A DNA stretch of 38,375 bases from an uncultured Lachnospiraceae bacterium (lineage in GTDB: Bacteria > Bacillota > Clostridia > Lachnospirales > Lachnospiraceae): contig CAJURF010000030.1 of the NCBI GenBank assembly GCA_910588825.1, positions 1 through 38,375 on the forward strand, written 5' to 3'. A program made the position numbers and the translations under genes. Of this stretch, positions 22,667-31,054 are shown piece after piece (the first letter of the stretch is position 1; the number at the start of each line of letters is the position of its first letter). The notes under the pieces are model-generated. The model did no database searches. It saw nothing but the letters and a program-made list of their open reading frames with translations, and was not told the DNA's origin.

Positions 22667-25138
22667 TTAATCTGGACACTCTATTTTTCGGTTCTGGAAA
22701 ATAATCTGATTTTTATGGAGCTTTACCTGCACCTCATCCCCGCTGCTGATCCGCTTCTCCAGAACTTCATTTGCCAGGGCATCCTCAATCTTCGTCTGAA
22801 TGGCACGCCGCAGAGGCCGTGCTCCGTACTTGCTGTCATACCCTTCCTGGGCGATGTAGTCCTTTACCGCAGCGGAAACTTTCAGTTGGATGGACATCTG
22901 CTCTTGGCATCTTCTGACCAGATTCTTCAACAGCAGGTTCACAATCTTTCTGATATGCTCTTTGTTCAGGGCATGGAAGACAATGATCTCATCAATTCTG
23001 TTGATGAACTCCGGTTTGAATATCCGTTTTACCTCATCCATAACCCCGGACTTCATCCGCTCGTAATCCTGTTCCTGGGATTCTTCGGTGAAAAATCCCA
23101 GTTTTTTCGGTTCTACAATGGACTGGGCCCCCGCATTGGAGGTCATGATGATAATCGTCTCTTTAAAGTCCACTTTCCTGCCCTGGGCATCTGTAATATG
23201 CCCGTCATCCAGTACCTGCAGCAAAATATTAAACACGTCGGGATGGGCTTTCTCAATCTCGTCAAATAAAAGCACACTGTAAGGATTCCTGCGCACTTTT
23301 TCACTCAACTGTCCTCCCTCATCGTATCCCACATACCCTGGAGGGGAGCCGATCATCTTTGACACACTGTGCTTTTCCATATATTCGGACATATCCACAC
23401 GAATCATTGCCTGCTCCGAGCCGAATACGGCTTCCGCCAGAGCTTTGGACAGTTCTGTTTTTCCCACACCTGTGGGGCCGAGAAACAAAAAAGAACCGAT
23501 GGGACGGCCTGGGTCTTTTAATCCAACCCGCCCTCTCTTTACCGCCTGGGCTGCGGCGCGGACAGCTTCTTCCTGTCCGATCACGCGCTTATGCAGCTCC
23601 TTCTCCAATCTGGCCAGACGCTTGGATTCGCCTTCCGCCAGTCGTTTCACTGGAATCTTGGTCCACTTGGACACAATATCCGCAACTGCATTCTCGTCCA
23701 CGACCATATTATTGTTTTTAGATTTTTTCTTGAATTTCTGCCTTTCTTTCTCCGACTGTGCTTCTTTCTCCTCCTGCTGCTTCTGCAGTTCTTTTGCCTT
23801 TTTGAAATCGCCGTTCTTCACAGCCAGTTCCTTTTCCATATAGAGCTGCTGGATCTGCTTTTCTGTGTCCAGAATCCCTTTCGGCGCCTGGAATCCGGAC
23901 AGCTGTACCTTGGATGACGCCTCGTCAATCAAATCCAGCGCTTTGTCGGGCAGAAACCGGTCGTTGATATACCGCACAGACATTTTTACCGCTGCCTCGA
24001 TGGCTTCATCCAAAATAGTTACACCGTGGTGGTCTTCATAATAAGGACGCAGTCCATACAGAATCTCCCGGGCCGCATCTTCGTCTGGTTCTTCCACCAT
24101 AACCGGCTGGAACCGGCGTTCCAGCGCCGCATCTTTTTCAATATATTTTCTGTATTCTTCAATGGTTGTTGCCCCGATAAGCTGGATTTCGCCTCTTGAC
24201 AGGGAGGGTTTTAATATATTCGACGCATCCAGAGATCCTTCCGCGCCCCCTGCCCCGATAATAGTGTGCAGCTCATCAATAAACAACAGTACATTTTTGT
24301 TCTGGGAAACTTCCCGCACCACATTTTTGATACGTTCCTCGAATTCTCCCCGATACTTGGAACCAGCCACCATGCTGGACAAATCCAGAACCACCACTCT
24401 TTTATCCAGAACCGTATCCGGCACCAGTTCCCACACAATGCGCTGGGCAAGCCCTTCAGCGATAGCCGTCTTTCCCACTCCCGGCTCACCGATCAGACAG
24501 GGGTTATTCTTGGTTCTTCTGCTTAAAATCTGTACAATCCGGCCAATCTCCTCGTCCCTTCCCACAATCGGGTCCAGTTTTCCCTCCGCGGCCATGGCTG
24601 TCAAGTCCCGGCTGTACTGGTCCAGGGTGGGGGTACTGCTGGCATTGCTGCCGCCCCTCATGGTGCGTCCCATATTAAGCTCCGCTTTGGTAAAACGCCC
24701 CGACTCTCCAATGGCCGACAGCACTGCCCCGTATAGTTTCTGTATATTCACCTCCAAGGTGTGCAGAAGCCTGGTTCCCACACAATCCGTCTCTTTCAGC
24801 AGTGCCATGAGAAGATGCTCCGTTCCCGCCTGGTCGCCGCCAAGGTTGGCAGCTTCCTGAATCCCCGCCTCCAGAACCCTCTCTGCACGGGGGGTATAGC
24901 CCCGGGGACCCTCTGTCAAAACGTCTGCCGGCGGGGCAATCAACTTATCAATCAGCCCCGCCAGCCGCTCCTCTTCCACATGAAATTCCGCCAGCACAGC
25001 TCCCGCTGTCCCGTCTTTCTGCTTCAGCAGCCCCATGAGAAGATGCTCCGTTCCCACATAGTTATGTTTATATCGTTTGGCAGTCTGCTCAGCAATCTTT
25101 ATAGCTTCCTGCCCCTGTCTTGTATAATTTTCCTGCAT
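22667..25138 (-). CDS. clpC: Clp protease ATPase subunit ClpC
   Basis: An 823-residue Hsp100 unfoldase. It has two N-terminal Clp-N repeats (YVGTEHLLMGLLKQKDG and AGTEHLLMALLKETD), AAA1 with GEPGVGKTAIAEGLA and LLFIDELHTIIGAGG, a middle domain containing a coiled stretch (ELAVKNGDFKKAKELQKQQ), and AAA2 with GPTGVGKTELSKALAEAVF and LLFDEIEKAHPDVFN. It feeds substrates to ClpP in the cytoplasm and handles misfolded proteins. The start at 25138 (MQENYTRQG) has GAGGAGG upstream; a start at 25156 would include that site. It lies 51 bases after a GntR regulator instead of the ctsR-mcsA-mcsB genes of Bacillus. Confidence 0.95.
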   Translation of the reverse strand: MQENYTRQGQEAIKIAEQTAKRYKHNYVGTEHLLMGLLKQKDGTAGAVLAEFHVEEERLAGLIDKLIAPPADVLTEGPRGYTPRAERVLEAGIQEAANLGGDQAGTEHLLMALLKETDCVGTRLLHTLEVNIQKLYGAVLSAIGESGRFTKAELNMGRTMRGGSNASSTPTLDQYSRDLTAMAAEGKLDPIVGRDEEIGRIVQILSRRTKNNPCLIGEPGVGKTAIAEGLAQRIVWELVPDTVLDKRVVVLDLSSMVAGSKYRGEFEERIKNVVREVSQNKNVLLFIDELHTIIGAGGAEGSLDASNILKPSLSRGEIQLIGATTIEEYRKYIEKDAALERRFQPVMVEEPDEDAAREILYGLRPYYEDHHGVTILDEAIEAAVKMSVRYINDRFLPDKALDLIDEASSKVQLSGFQAPKGILDTEKQIQQLYMEKELAVKNGDFKKAKELQKQQEEKEAQSEKERQKFKKKSKNNNMVVDENAVADIVSKWTKIPVKRLAEGESKRLARLEKELHKRVIGQEEAVRAAAQAVKRGRVGLKDPGRPIGSFLFLGPTGVGKTELSKALAEAVFGSEQAMIRVDMSEYMEKHSVSKMIGSPPGYVGYDEGGQLSEKVRRNPYSVLLFDEIEKAHPDVFNILLQVLDDGHITDAQGRKVDFKETIIIMTSNAGAQSIVEPKKLGFFTEESQEQDYERMKSGVMDEVKRIFKPEFINRIDEIIVFHALNKEHIRKIVNLLLKNLVRRCQEQMSIQLKVSAAVKDYIAQEGYDSKYGARPLRRAIQTKIEDALANEVLEKRISSGDEVQVKLHKNQIIFQNRKIECPD

Positions 25139-25189
25139 ACTGTCCTCCTCGAACATATTTGAAATTATTGCAATGTGACTTTTTTAGAG

Positions 25190-25561
25190 TCACAGACAAT
25201 ACTCCTCATAAATTTCATCAATCAGCTGATGAATTTCCTCCCTGGTTATATATTTACAAGAGCTTTTTGCCAGCAGAATCAACAGCTGCTCTTTCAGCTC
25301 AGCCAATGTCTGGAGCCGGTCTGCATCAATAGCCACCACAGCGCCTTTTCTCCGGTCAATGGTCACCAGTCCCTCCTGACGCAATACAGAATAGGCTTTG
25401 TTCACTGTGTGCATATTGATGCCGATCTGATTGGCCATCTGCCTCACGGAGGGAAGCACATCCCCCTCCTGAAGCCTAGATGTGGCAATTCCAATTATAA
25501 TCTGATTGCGTACCTGCATATAAATCGCTTCGTCACTGTTAAAATCAATCTCTATTACCAT
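25190..25561 (-). CDS. GntR-family (YtrA-type) regulator upstream of clpC
   Basis: A 123-residue short GntR protein. The winged helix (AIYMQVRNQIIIGIATSRL, EGDVLPSVRQMANQIGINMH, TVNKAYSVLRQEGLV) is complete, and the C-terminal tail is only a short helical region (ITREEIHQLIDEIYEEY), as in the YtrA subfamily without an effector domain. AGGGGA precedes the ATG. Its promoter carries two near-identical TATATCTATARCAGC boxes, likely its own operators, so it probably autoregulates and co-regulates clpC in place of CtsR. Confidence 0.88.
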   Translation of the reverse strand: MVIEIDFNSDEAIYMQVRNQIIIGIATSRLQEGDVLPSVRQMANQIGINMHTVNKAYSVLRQEGLVTIDRRKGAVVAIDADRLQTLAELKEQLLILLAKSSCKYITREEIHQLIDEIYEEYCL

Positions 25562-25688
25562 ACTGCCATATCCCCTGATCCACGAAATGTTCTCAAAAAG
25601 CCCTCATAAAAATACCCCTGGAACCCGCCGGGAACATATTCTTCTTTTGTAATGAAAACCATAAATGAATTGTAAGACATGCTCCATA

Positions 25689-25753
25689 GCTGTTATAGAT
25701 ATACTAACACAGATTGCAGTCATGGTCAATGTCCCCTGGCTGCTATAGATATA
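25689..25753 (-). promoter_or_regulatory. gntR-clpC promoter with two direct-repeat operators
   Basis: Minus-strand TTGACC (25724-25729) and TAGTAT (25701-25706) are 17 bases apart. GCTGTTATAGATATA (25689-25703) overlaps the -10 and GCTGCTATAGATATA (25739-25753) lies upstream of the -35, exactly 50 bases apart, on the same face of the DNA helix if 10-10.5 bp per turn. YtrA-type proteins use TATAG-containing sites. The remaining sequence to 25863 shows no gene. Confidence 0.7.
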
Positions 25754-25863
25754 GAAGATTGTACAAATCCTTTATTCAGCCGCCTTATCTATGGTGCTGT
25801 TGTTAAACTATAATAGCATACCCCGCTGCCGGCGGCAAGAGGTGTTTAGCGTTTATAGGACAG

Positions 25864-25909
25864 CAAAAAACAGCCGGTACCAGAGTAGTCCTCTCATGGC
25901 ACCGGCTGT
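25864..25909 (-). terminator. Terminator of the sugar isomerase gene
   Basis: ACAGCCGGT (25870-25878) and ACCGGCTGT (25901-25909) form a 9-bp GC-rich stem; on the minus strand a TTTTTT run (25865-25870) follows. It ends the transcript of the gene at 25924-26766. Confidence 0.8.
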
Positions 25910-25923
25910 CTGCGTTCTGCAGC

Positions 25924-26766
25924 CTATTTATTAAAATACTTTGCAACAAAAGCTTTTGTCACTTCTGCTGCTTTCTTAATGTTTTCTTCGTGGTTCATTG
26001 CGTAGTATTCCGGACGGAATTCTTCGATGGTGCATACACCGTCGAAGCCGATCTTGTTCAGTGCTGCTGCGATTCCGGCATGATTTACCACACCTTCTTC
26101 CGGCCACAGACGTTTGTCATCGCCGCAGGAACCGATGGGCAGGTCTTCGCAGTCATTTAAGTGATATACGAAGATTTTCTTCGGATCTGCTTTCTGCAGT
26201 GCGTGCAGGCTGGAGCCCATTTCATGGAAATGGAAAGTATCCAGTGTCACACCTACGTTGGGCAGGTCTACTTCCTGTACTACATCGTATGCAGTCTGGA
26301 ACTGGTTGATGGAGCAGGTGGGCACACCGCAGAATTCCAGAGATACACGGATATCCGGACCCATTTTCTCAGCGATATAGCGCAGTCTTTCTGCTGCTTC
26401 TTTCTTGATTTCTTCCACGCTCTTGTCCAGTCCTACATTGAAGGAAGGCACTGCGATGAGCATTTTCATGCCGATTGCTTCGCAGACTTTCTTGATCCAG
26501 TCCAGATGCCAGTCCATAGCCAGTGTCTGGAAGGGATCCAGCTGATTGAAGAATTCAAGAGTGTTGTAAGCCCATGGTTTGATGTTGTGGTTCTTGAACC
26601 ATTCGCCCAGTTCTTCCAGGGTGTGGCCTTCCTGAATGTATTTTGCGATGCAGTCGTAACGGATTTCAAAATAGTCAAATCCGTATTTTTCACACATTTC
26701 CAGGTCTGCCATCAGTGACTGTCCTTCACATCTTAAAGCTGTTGCCTCATTAAATCCGATTTTCAT
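25924..26766 (-). CDS. Sugar phosphate isomerase/epimerase, TIM barrel (IolI-like)
   Basis: A 280-residue AP-endonuclease-2-type TIM barrel. Likely divalent-metal ligands are Glu in VSLEFCGVP, Asp and His in VTLDTFHFHEMG, His in VYHLNDCED, and Glu in CTIEEFRPEY, the pattern of IolI/IolE and related ketose epimerases. IolI converts 2-keto-myo-inositol to its 1-keto isomer, but the substrate here is not proven. It has its own promoter overlapped by a LacI-type palindrome, and the LacI gene lies directly upstream. No other inositol genes are seen in the window. Confidence 0.8.
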   Translation of the reverse strand: MKIGFNEATALRCEGQSLMADLEMCEKYGFDYFEIRYDCIAKYIQEGHTLEELGEWFKNHNIKPWAYNTLEFFNQLDPFQTLAMDWHLDWIKKVCEAIGMKMLIAVPSFNVGLDKSVEEIKKEAAERLRYIAEKMGPDIRVSLEFCGVPTCSINQFQTAYDVVQEVDLPNVGVTLDTFHFHEMGSSLHALQKADPKKIFVYHLNDCEDLPIGSCGDDKRLWPEEGVVNHAGIAAALNKIGFDGVCTIEEFRPEYYAMNHEENIKKAAEVTKAFVAKYFNK

Positions 26767-26838
26767 TTTTTCCAGTTCCTTTCTTTTTTAATTATTTTGT
26801 TTTTCCCAAATTATTCTTTCCATTATGTAAGTGTCTTT

Positions 26839-26867
26839 ATTATACTAGAATGTGCCCGGGCACACAA
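26839..26867 (-). promoter_or_regulatory. Promoter of the isomerase gene with LacI-type operator
   Basis: Minus-strand TTGTGT (26862-26867) and TATAAT (26839-26844) with a 17-base spacer. The perfect 14-bp palindrome TGTGCCCGGGCACA (26851-26864), with a central CG as in LacI/GalR operators, covers the spacer and most of the -35, so a bound repressor would exclude RNA polymerase. Confidence 0.8.
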
Positions 26868-26918
26868 TAGCAATAAGCAACAAAAATCATGGAAATTTTT
26901 TGTGCATTTATCCGCATC

Positions 26919-27950
26919 TTATACATTGTACTTGGTCTTGATCACAATATCCGTATATTGGTATTCCTCTTTGGGCTTTTCGCCGTTGAATAACAGACGG
27001 TACAAAATCATCACCGGTTCATACCCCTGGACCACATCCTCCTGCCCCACAATCAGATTGATGAGCCCCTCCTCTAACAGTTCATAATTATTACCTGTGA
27101 GGTCGCTGGCCACCAGAACGATCTCCTGTTCTCTCCCCTGCTTCTTTAAAGCCCTGCACACGCCGTTTTCTCCAAAGCACGTCATATAGATTCCGCCTGC
27201 TTCCGGATGCTCCTTTAAAATCTGCTCTGTCAGACGCTCTGCCTGTTCTTCGTCTTCCTGACAGTATACGGTGTCCAGTAGATGAATCTTCGGATACTGC
27301 TGTTCTATCACTTCCCGGAACCCGCTGATTCTCCGGCTCAGGGAACTGTTGGAGGCAAAGCCGGAGATCATGGCAATGGTGCTGCCGTTTTCCCGGAAAA
27401 ATTCTCCCATCAGCCCCGCCGCCGTTTTCCCGCTTAAATACGCGTTCTCGCCCACGAAGCACAGCCGCTTTGCCGCCTCAAGGTCCCCGTTAAAAGTCAC
27501 AATTGGGATCTGGTATTCTTCCACAAATTGATTGACTTTCTCACGGATTCTCTGATCCTCCACAGGCATCAGCGCAATGGCATGGATTCCCTGTTCCCGC
27601 ATATGCTCCATTGCGCCCAGCACCTTATCCGCGTCGATTCCCGGGATCTTCTCCACCAATACGGTCCCACCGGAATTTTCCACTTCCGATGCCGCTGTCT
27701 GAATCCCAGTCAGTACCGCCTTAATAAATGAAGTCTCTGACGCCTGAATGATCACACCGATTTTAATGTCATTTCTACTCATTCCCAGGGCGCGGCCCAG
27801 CAGATTGGGTCGATAGCCCAGCTCCCTGGCAATCTCTCTCACTTTTTTATCTACTTCCGGGCGGACTCTCCCACGGTTGTTCAGCACACGGTCCACCGTG
27901 CCCCGGGACACCCCCGCCTCCTGTGCAATTTGCCGGATGGTAACTCCCAT
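26919..27950 (-). CDS. LacI/GalR-family repressor
   Basis: A 343-residue LacI-type regulator. The N-terminal HTH TIRQIAQEAGVSRGTVDRVL and hinge RPNLLGRALGMSRND precede a periplasmic-binding-protein-like sensor (KIGVIIQASETSFIKAVLTG, IPIVTFNGDLE, VASDLTGNNYELLEEGLI). The sensor resembles the ribose/inositol-binding group, consistent with a sugar or cyclitol inducer. It ends 52 bases before a consensus palindrome in the promoter of the isomerase, its most likely target. Confidence 0.9.
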   Translation of the reverse strand: MGVTIRQIAQEAGVSRGTVDRVLNNRGRVRPEVDKKVREIARELGYRPNLLGRALGMSRNDIKIGVIIQASETSFIKAVLTGIQTAASEVENSGGTVLVEKIPGIDADKVLGAMEHMREQGIHAIALMPVEDQRIREKVNQFVEEYQIPIVTFNGDLEAAKRLCFVGENAYLSGKTAAGLMGEFFRENGSTIAMISGFASNSSLSRRISGFREVIEQQYPKIHLLDTVYCQEDEEQAERLTEQILKEHPEAGGIYMTCFGENGVCRALKKQGREQEIVLVASDLTGNNYELLEEGLINLIVGQEDVVQGYEPVMILYRLLFNGEKPKEEYQYTDIVIKTKYNV

Positions 27951-27981
27951 AACTTCTTGTTTCCTTACTACATTTTACTTT

Positions 27982-28194
27982 TCATTTTGATCTCTTATAC
28001 TCTTCCTGCAGATCTTCCACCAAATACAGGTCACTCATACAGTGCATATCGGATATGCCTTCTCTCACAAGCTGATATAGATTAGAATGATAGAAAAAGG
28101 CAAGGGCCTCGTCCAGTGACATTCCCGATTTCTTTGCAAAAAGATTGACTACACGGGCGTATTTCATCTGCAGTAATATTGGGTTGGCGTTCAC
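27982..28194 (-). CDS. Small protein of the DUF3791/DUF3990 cassette
   Basis: A 70-residue protein (starts MNANPILLQMKYARVVNLFA, then GMSLDEALAFFYHSNLYQL, SDMHCMSDLYLVEDL) of a type I know as the partner encoded next to DUF3990 genes; the start is GTG overlapping the DUF3990 stop (GTGA), with AAAGGAG upstream. It is predicted to be mostly helical and cytoplasmic. Such pairs look like toxin-antitoxin sets, with this the likely antitoxin-side component; no experimental support is known to me. Confidence 0.65.
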   Translation of the reverse strand: MNANPILLQMKYARVVNLFAKKSGMSLDEALAFFYHSNLYQLVREGISDMHCMSDLYLVEDLQEEYKRSK

Positions 28195-28516
28195 ACTGGT
28201 TCACTCCTTTCGAATCGCAGACAGCGGTTGATGATGCTTTGTGACCGGAAAGCAATCTGATAATTAGGCTTTTCGTAACGCAGTCTTTTGAGCGCTTCTT
28301 TTTTATCAATCAATCCGTTCATGAAAAGTTCAACCGTATTAAACACCCTGTCATTAGCAATGCCGCTTTTCTTTCCTTTTTAAATTTTCCGCACCACGTC
28401 TGTGCCTGTTCCAGAAACAGTGTCGTATAAAAACCGCGCCCGAAGTCTACGTTCACCCGGGAATGCACAATATCCGGACATGGAATCTCTTTATAAGACC
28501 CATGATAAACCATCAT
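28191..28516 (-). pseudogene. DUF3990 protein with internal deletion and frameshift
   Basis: The first frame begins MMVYHGSYKEIPCPDIVHSR then NVDFGRGFYTTLFLEQAQTW and CGKFKK, the N-terminus of DUF3990 (YHGS and FGxGFYTT recall ADP-ribosyltransferase NAD-binding motifs). The following bases switch to another frame reading GIANDRVFNTVELFMNGLID then KKEALKRLRYEKPNYQIAFR and end at 28191, the DUF3990 C-terminus. About 50 central residues expected between CSKFK and ANDRVFNT are missing. ATG overlaps the upstream stop (ATGA). The protein is surely inactive as encoded. Confidence 0.75.
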
Positions 28517-28743
28517 AGAACCACACCCTTTCCACGCATCACTTCCATGATATCGTTCACGATATAATTTTTATCCTGGGTGTGAAGGATGTCATAACAG
28601 GGCACAATATATTCATTCAGTACATCGCTCTGTATGGTCAGTGCGTCATAAACTTTATCGCCGGATATGCCCAGCCGGATTGCTATATTTTCTATACAGA
28701 AAATGGCAAATTCCAATTCTCTGTCATTTTGAATCACGCCCAT
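28513..28743 (-). CDS. DUF3791-family small protein
   Basis: A 76-residue protein with the DUF3791 pattern LEFAIFCIENIAIRLGISGD, VYDALTIQSDVLNEYIVPCY and DILHTQDKNYIVNDI. Function is unknown; it recurs beside DUF3990 in Lachnospiraceae. It starts inside the 3' end of the membrane-protein gene (20-base overlap, AGGTGAGG upstream) and its stop overlaps the DUF3990 start, so all are one coupled operon. Confidence 0.8.
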   Translation of the reverse strand: MGVIQNDRELEFAIFCIENIAIRLGISGDKVYDALTIQSDVLNEYIVPCYDILHTQDKNYIVNDIMEVMRGKGVVL

Positions 28744-29398
28744 GCCTCACCTCTACCTTCTTTCTGCCCCTCTTTCGTGACCCTGGAGGGTGTTTGCGTA
28801 TCTGGGAATACTGATACTTAACCCCTAAAGCCGCAAACAGCGCGCCTATGATAACAGCCGCAATGGTGGACTGGAATTTTACCAGCAAAAGCCCTGCTTT
28901 GGCGGCAGCCAGCCCTCCGCAGATAGCGGTAACCCAAGTGACTACTATGGTCTCATGCTCAAAGGACGCGATTCCCACCACAATTCCCAGGGCCACAAAT
29001 CCCATATGTACACTCATGGAAGCCACAGGGAACAGCAGCTCCATCGTGGCGAAAACCACTCCTCCGCACAATACCACCAGCCCCACCCGGTATACCAGCG
29101 CTGCCGCCATGGCCACGGCGAAGGCGCATACTGTGGCGGACAAAAAGATGGCGTTTTTGTCATAAAAATGCCGCAGGCCCATGTACCCGCCGAAAGCTCC
29201 GCCGATGGCAAGTCCGATCACAGTCATCCAAAGACGCATGAGCTGGTGGCCCAGAAAGCAGTTCATCAGGGCAAAGAACAGAACTCCCAGCAGAATGATC
29301 ATGAGGATTGTGGACAGATGGTTCTGAATCTTATCCCAGTAGCCTAGATAAATGAGTTTCTCTTTTAACATTTCCCATTGATTGATTATATTTTCCAT
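28724..29398 (-). CDS. Polytopic membrane protein (DUF4203/TM198-like)
   Basis: A 224-residue protein with about seven hydrophobic segments (such as MIILLGVLFFALMNCFLG, WMTVIGLAIGGAFGGYMG, AIFLSATVCAFAVAMAAAL, GFVALGIVVGIASF) and a strongly basic C-terminal tail (HPPGSRKRGRKKVEVRHGR), a layout like DUF4203/TM198 proteins. Function is unknown. The basic tail would sit in the cytoplasm. A consensus promoter ends only 6 bases before the ATG, so the mRNA may be leaderless or the true start may be the ATG nine codons later. Confidence 0.7.
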   Translation of the reverse strand: MENIINQWEMLKEKLIYLGYWDKIQNHLSTILMIILLGVLFFALMNCFLGHQLMRLWMTVIGLAIGGAFGGYMGLRHFYDKNAIFLSATVCAFAVAMAAALVYRVGLVVLCGGVVFATMELLFPVASMSVHMGFVALGIVVGIASFEHETIVVTWVTAICGGLAAAKAGLLLVKFQSTIAAVIIGALFAALGVKYQYSQIRKHPPGSRKRGRKKVEVRHGRDSK

Positions 29399-29404
29399 GT
29401 ATAT

Positions 29405-29433
29405 AGTATAGAAGATTTTCGGGAGTTTGACAA
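29405..29433 (-). promoter_or_regulatory. Promoter of the membrane-protein/DUF3791 operon
   Basis: Minus-strand TTGTCA (29428-29433) and TATACT (29405-29410) with a 17-base spacer; the expected start of transcription coincides with the ATG at 29398. Confidence 0.65.
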
Positions 29434-29534
29434 GGCAGTTTATTCACACATCCGCACACGGGCATGTTTAATAACAGTGTGCACTGACATTTCTTTGCCA
29501 TTTTCTTCTTTTGCAGCAGGATTTTTTAGCGGAA

Positions 29535-31007
29535 TCAATAAAACCACCGGTCCGATATCTGAGCGCCCACCACATAGATCATCCTGTCGCTGATTGTTCT
29601 CAGCTCCTCAAACTCTTTCCCGATAAACAAAAAGGATGCCCCGTCCTTTTTCAATTCCCCCATCTTTTCATACAAACTCTTCTGAGACTGGTAATCTACA
29701 TGGGACATAATGTGATTCAATATATAGATGCGGGTGCCCAGGGCAATGCTGTTGGCAAAGGCCAGTTTCTGTCTCGCCCCGGCGCTTAAGAAAGATGCTT
29801 CCAGGCGAAGCTCATTGGGAGATAGTCCGCATTCTGCCGCCAGCTCTGATGCCGCCAGACGTTCCATTTTGAGATTTCGGATGCCGTAATGTACTGCCCT
29901 TTTCATGGCGAAGAATCCAATATTGTCCAGAACCGTGTCCTCGTACAGCAGCATCTGATTCAAGTCTTCCCCCGAGATTACACAGATTTTATTGTCTGCC
30001 AGCTGTTCCAGTGATATTGTCTCCAGCTTTTTTCCACACACGGTGATTTCACCGGATACCAGCTGTTCCTGGCCGCTCAAAACTCTGACCAGGCTGTCTG
30101 CCGCCAAAGTATCGCTGATATAGATTCCCAGCACTTCACCTTCATACAGGGAAAAAGACGCTTCTATATCCTTTCCGGTACGGACCTGCCTCACTTCCAG
30201 CGCCTTTTTTACAGACTTACATGTTCTCGCCCGCTGTATTGCCGTGTCTCCCCTTCTCAGCACAGACAGAAGAGAGCTGAGGTAAATATCATCGCCATCC
30301 ACCACCTGCACAATCTGGGAATCCTGCATAATGGCAATCCGGTCACAGAGCTCTGTCACCAAGTTCAGATTCTGGGACACCACGACAACCGCAGTGCCCC
30401 GCTCTTTGGCCATGGCAATCTGCCGGGCAAACCATGGCTGGCGGTCCATGTCCAGCGAGGAAAAAATATCGTCTAAAATCAGCACCTTGGGATTTTTCAA
30501 GATGACTTTCAGAAATTCCACCTGTTTTTTCTCAACCGGGGAAAGGTCTTTTACCATTGTATCCGGGGCGATATCTATACCAAATTCATCCAGGTAACCT
30601 TTTGCAAGGGCATTTATTTTCCTGCCGGTCATAAGAGGAAACCTGACAGGTGTCTGACAAAACGCATCTTTCAGCCTCCTGCCTGAAAAGGGATGCACGC
30701 AGATTAGATTTTCAGCCGCCGTCATATCCCCCAGCAGCATACTCTTCTGGAATATCCGGTATACCCCCTGTTCCTGCGCTCTGCTCATATCTCCAGGCTC
30801 ATATCTGCGGCCTTCCAAATAAATCTCTCCCTGATCTTTTTCCAGCTCTCCGGCCAGAATCTGAATCAAGACACTTTTTCCAGAGCCATTTTCTCCGATA
30901 ATACCCATACACTCGCCTTTTATCACATTCAAACTGATGTCATCAAGGACAATCCCATAGGGAAAACTTTTTTGGATATGCCGGATATTCAGTATCTCAT
31001 CTATCAT
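29535..31007 (-). CDS. Orphan double-ABC sugar-type ATPase with degenerate active sites
   Basis: A 490-residue protein with the RbsA/MglA two-domain layout. Domain 1 keeps Walker A (GENGSGKS, residues 38-45) and a signature (LSPVEKKQ), but its Walker B is VLILDDIF (Asp where the catalytic Glu should be) and the switch region reads VVVSQNLN (no His). Domain 2 has no Walker A at all (LGIYISDTLAADSL), a signature LSAGARQK, Walker B replaced by IYILNHIM, and no switch His. No permease accompanies it; it follows the histidine kinase gene. Start 31007 (MIDEILNI) has AGGGG upstream. A regulatory, nucleotide-binding role is more likely than transport. Confidence 0.8.
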   Translation of the reverse strand: MIDEILNIRHIQKSFPYGIVLDDISLNVIKGECMGIIGENGSGKSVLIQILAGELEKDQGEIYLEGRRYEPGDMSRAQEQGVYRIFQKSMLLGDMTAAENLICVHPFSGRRLKDAFCQTPVRFPLMTGRKINALAKGYLDEFGIDIAPDTMVKDLSPVEKKQVEFLKVILKNPKVLILDDIFSSLDMDRQPWFARQIAMAKERGTAVVVVSQNLNLVTELCDRIAIMQDSQIVQVVDGDDIYLSSLLSVLRRGDTAIQRARTCKSVKKALEVRQVRTGKDIEASFSLYEGEVLGIYISDTLAADSLVRVLSGQEQLVSGEITVCGKKLETISLEQLADNKICVISGEDLNQMLLYEDTVLDNIGFFAMKRAVHYGIRNLKMERLAASELAAECGLSPNELRLEASFLSAGARQKLAFANSIALGTRIYILNHIMSHVDYQSQKSLYEKMGELKKDGASFLFIGKEFEELRTISDRMIYVVGAQISDRWFY

Positions 31008-31054
31008 AACTCTATCCCCTGTCCTGCCGGCCAGCACACCAATTTTCATAGCTG

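Noticed and set aside
24162..24860. 232-codon open frame antisense to clpC
   Set aside because: Composition (Ser/Pro/Ile-rich) is that of a shadow frame of the AAA domains; clpC is certain on the other strand.
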